From NCBI GenBank assembly GCA_050251035.1, contig JBFWNN010000001.1, positions 124,001-188,000 of the forward strand: a DNA stretch of 64,000 nucleotides. The letters run 5' to 3'. This document shows positions 62,194 through 64,000 of this stretch, one piece after another (position 1 is the stretch's first letter; every line of letters starts with the position of its first letter). Source of the stretch: Taklimakanibacter sp050251035 (GTDB lineage Bacteria; Pseudomonadota; Alphaproteobacteria; Rhizobiales; Aestuariivirgaceae). The notes beneath the pieces are model-generated. The model had not been told where the DNA came from. It saw only the letters and a list, made by a program, of their open reading frames with translations, and did not search any database. The position numbers and the translations under genes are program-made.

Positions 62194-63675
62194 TCACCGG
62201 AAGGGCGGTTCGTCGAAGCTCCTGAGCTTGCGCGAATGGAGCTGCTTGAGCTCGCGGCGCAAGAGATCGATGGCGGCGAGGCCGATCATCAGATGCTCGC
62301 CGACGGCGCGGTCATAGAAGGCGTTGGCGGCCCCGGGCAGCTTGATCTCGCCATGCAGGGGCTTGTCGGAGACGCAGAGCAGGGTGCCGTAGGGCACGCG
62401 CAACCGGTACCCTTGGGCGGCCACGGTGCCTGATTCCATGTCGACGGCGATGGCGCGCGACAGGTTGATGCGCCGGCGCTCCTGCGACCAGCGCAGTTCC
62501 CAATTGCGGTCGTCATTGGTGACGACGGTGCCGGTGCGCAAGCGTGCTTTCAGCGCCTCGCGGCGGTCGCCGGTCACGTTGGCGGCGGCCTCCTGCAAGG
62601 CGACCTGGACCTCGGCCAGCGCCGGTATCGGGATATCGGGCGGCACGGCGCCGTCGAGGATGCGGTCCTGGCGGAAATAGGCATGCGCCAGCACATAGTC
62701 GCCGATGCGCTGCGACTGGCGCAGCCCGCCGCAATGGCCGATCATCAGCCAGCAATGCGGGCGCAGCACCGCAAGGTGATCGGTGATGTTCTTGGCGTTG
62801 GACGAACCGACGCCGATATTGACGAGACTGACGCCGCCGGCGCCGTCCTTGCGCAGCAAATGATAGGCCGGCATCTGGAAGCGGTGCCAGGGCGAGGAGG
62901 TGACGGCGGTCTCCCAGTCCCCGATCGCGATGCCTTCGCGGCCGATGGCGACGCCGCCCGGCAGCACCAGCGCGTCATAGGGACCGTCGCTGCGGATCTG
63001 CTCGACCCCCCAGGTCACGAACTGGTCGACATAGCGGTGATAGTTGGTGAGCAGGATCCAGGGCTGCACGTGGCGCCAGTCGGTGCCGGTGTAATGGACG
63101 ATGCGCTTCAGGGAATAGTCGGTGCGGGTCGCATCGAACAGAGCGAGCGGCATGGGCTCGCCCTTGGGCGGCGTCCACAGGCCGTCGGCGATCTCGTCGC
63201 CGACCGCGGAGAGCACCGGGGCCGGGAAGTGGCGGGCAAGATCGGCGGCCGAGATATTGTCGCGTCCGAGCTCGTCGCCCTTGTCGAGGACGTAAGGGTA
63301 GGGGATGTCCTGGTCGCTGCGGCTGACCGCGACGGTGGTCGGATAGTCGGCGACCAGGAGCTCGAGCTGCTCGACGAGATAGTCGCGGAAGGCGCGCGGC
63401 TGGGTGATCGTCGTCGCATAGATGCCGGGGCTTTCGAACTTGGCATAGGCGCGCGACAGCGAGGGCTGCGCCTGGCCCGAGCCATAGACGAGGCGCAATT
63501 CGGGATAACGGAAGCGGGCGCGCTCCTTGGACGAAGGCGGGATACCCTCGGTGAAGAAACGCTCGAGCGCCTGGCGCAGCGCCTCCACCGCCTCCTCATG
63601 CAGCGCGACCAGGCGCTCGACGGCGGCCATGGGCGTCAAGGAATCCGTCGTTGCGAGGGGTTCGGGGCGATTCAT
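62194..63675 (-). CDS. amn: AMP nucleosidase
   Basis: 493 residues. An N-terminal AMP nucleosidase-specific domain (about 15-170) and a phosphorylase-like domain (about 240-470) with SLVNIGVGSSNAKNITDHLAVLRPHCWLMIGHCGGLRQSQRIGDYVLAHAYFRQD, EWLRVPYGTLLCVSDKPLHGE. It splits AMP to adenine and ribose 5-phosphate, balancing adenylate pools. Reads in the same direction as, and upstream of, the NHEJ operon (69-bp gap to ku). Confidence 0.96.
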   Translation of the reverse strand: MNRPEPLATTDSLTPMAAVERLVALHEEAVEALRQALERFFTEGIPPSSKERARFRYPELRLVYGSGQAQPSLSRAYAKFESPGIYATTITQPRAFRDYLVEQLELLVADYPTTVAVSRSDQDIPYPYVLDKGDELGRDNISAADLARHFPAPVLSAVGDEIADGLWTPPKGEPMPLALFDATRTDYSLKRIVHYTGTDWRHVQPWILLTNYHRYVDQFVTWGVEQIRSDGPYDALVLPGGVAIGREGIAIGDWETAVTSSPWHRFQMPAYHLLRKDGAGGVSLVNIGVGSSNAKNITDHLAVLRPHCWLMIGHCGGLRQSQRIGDYVLAHAYFRQDRILDGAVPPDIPIPALAEVQVALQEAAANVTGDRREALKARLRTGTVVTNDDRNWELRWSQERRRINLSRAIAVDMESGTVAAQGYRLRVPYGTLLCVSDKPLHGEIKLPGAANAFYDRAVGEHLMIGLAAIDLLRRELKQLHSRKLRSFDEPPFR

Positions 63676-63690
63676 GCAGGATGCTATAGC

Positions 63691-64000
63691 ATGGACGCCC
63701 GAATCCCAGTAGCTCGACTCATCCGTGTGACCAGCATGCCGAAGCTGCCCGAAAGCGCCCCCGAAGCCCTCTTGCGCGAGGCCGATATCGCCACGGAGAA
63801 ATTCGTGGCGGCGGCGCGCATGCTGGTGGCCGTGACCTTGTTTCTCGCAGTCGAATTCGCCTTCTCGCGCGGGCCCATGCTCGATGTCGGGGTGATCGAG
63901 GCGCGCATGGGCGCCCGGATCATCATCGGCATATTGTTCCTGACCGGTGCGGTGACCTATGCGTTGCTCTATTTCGGCTTCTGGTCGCGCTGGATCGCCT
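63691..64000 (+). CDS. membrane protein, N-terminal part (3' end outside window)
   Basis: The frame is open from ATG 63691 to the end of the window. An alternative ATG at 63736 gives MPKLPESAPEALLREADIATEKFVAAARMLVAVTLFLAVEFAF. Two or more transmembrane helices are visible (MLVAVTLFLAVEFAFS and IIIGILFLTGAVTYALLYFGF). The layout resembles the membrane part of adenylate/guanylate cyclases or histidine kinases, but no catalytic domain is inside the window. Divergent from amn with 15 bp between starts. Confidence 0.6.
   Translation, partial: MDARIPVARLIRVTSMPKLPESAPEALLREADIATEKFVAAARMLVAVTLFLAVEFAFSRGPMLDVGVIEARMGARIIIGILFLTGAVTYALLYFGFWSRWIA

Overview
The window reads as a high-GC chromosomal segment of an alphaproteobacterium, most likely order Hyphomicrobiales (Rhizobiales). 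Grounds: the carA/greA/carB and yqeY-dnaG-rpoD housekeeping neighbourhoods, a DUF1127 small protein, a host-attachment family protein, dispersed REP and RIME-like palindromes of the kind known from rhizobial genomes, and an operonic bacterial NHEJ system. No rRNA, tRNA, CRISPR array, phage or insertion sequence was seen. Family or genus cannot be decided from the sequence alone. No database search was run; family names rest on motifs and remembered family features.

Layout. 0-2.5 kb: end of a phenylacetate-CoA-ligase-like gene, a Crp-type regulator with a perfect CRP-like palindrome beside it, an unlisted 50-aa DUF1127 gene, small enzymes and greA. 2.7-8.5 kb: fatty acid desaturase, carB, a small secreted protein and an L,D-transpeptidase. 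8.4-12.8 kb: a MocR regulator divergent from an EamA exporter, a second small secreted protein, a 500-bp region with a tiny ORF and a structured RNA candidate, and an ECF sigma/anti-sigma pair. Three small genes here share a long upstream motif. 12.8-18.3 kb: amidase, then a copper-handling cluster (DUF2946, PepSY protein, PCuAC, Sco1) and a CorA-type channel. 18.5-26.3 kb: carA, yqeY, a prephenate-dehydrogenase-like gene, hxlA-hxlB (formaldehyde fixation by the RuMP route), ohr, EamA, a methyltransferase and a frameshifted lactonase.

26.5-44.4 kb: dnaG, rpoD, a GIY-YIG gene between inverted REP units, hlyU, host-attachment protein, yjbQ, UdgX, azoR/LysR, a GFA protein, an Old Yellow Enzyme, two VOC proteins, AraC and ArsR regulators, an MBL/ODP protein and another EamA exporter. 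44.4-50.6 kb: a polyamine-type ABC importer in one operon with an M24 hydrolase that has lost three of five metal ligands, under a divergent LysR. 51.1-57.6 kb: a RIME-like mosaic repeat; a GNAT, nitrilase-superfamily and carbonic anhydrase operon; a divergent ATP-grasp-like protein; and an NCS1 nucleobase permease preceded by an operator-like dyad and a terminator-containing leader, followed by a MetX-like hydrolase. 58-64 kb: SIMPL protein, the NHEJ operon ku-PE-ligase-polymerase in which LigD is split into three separate genes, AMP nucleosidase, and the start of a membrane protein that runs off the window.

The most notable items are the shared promoter motif and RNA/tiny-ORF locus near 11 kb, the three-way split LigD, the metal-ligand-less M24 enzyme with a dedicated importer, and the leader RNA of the nucleobase permease.
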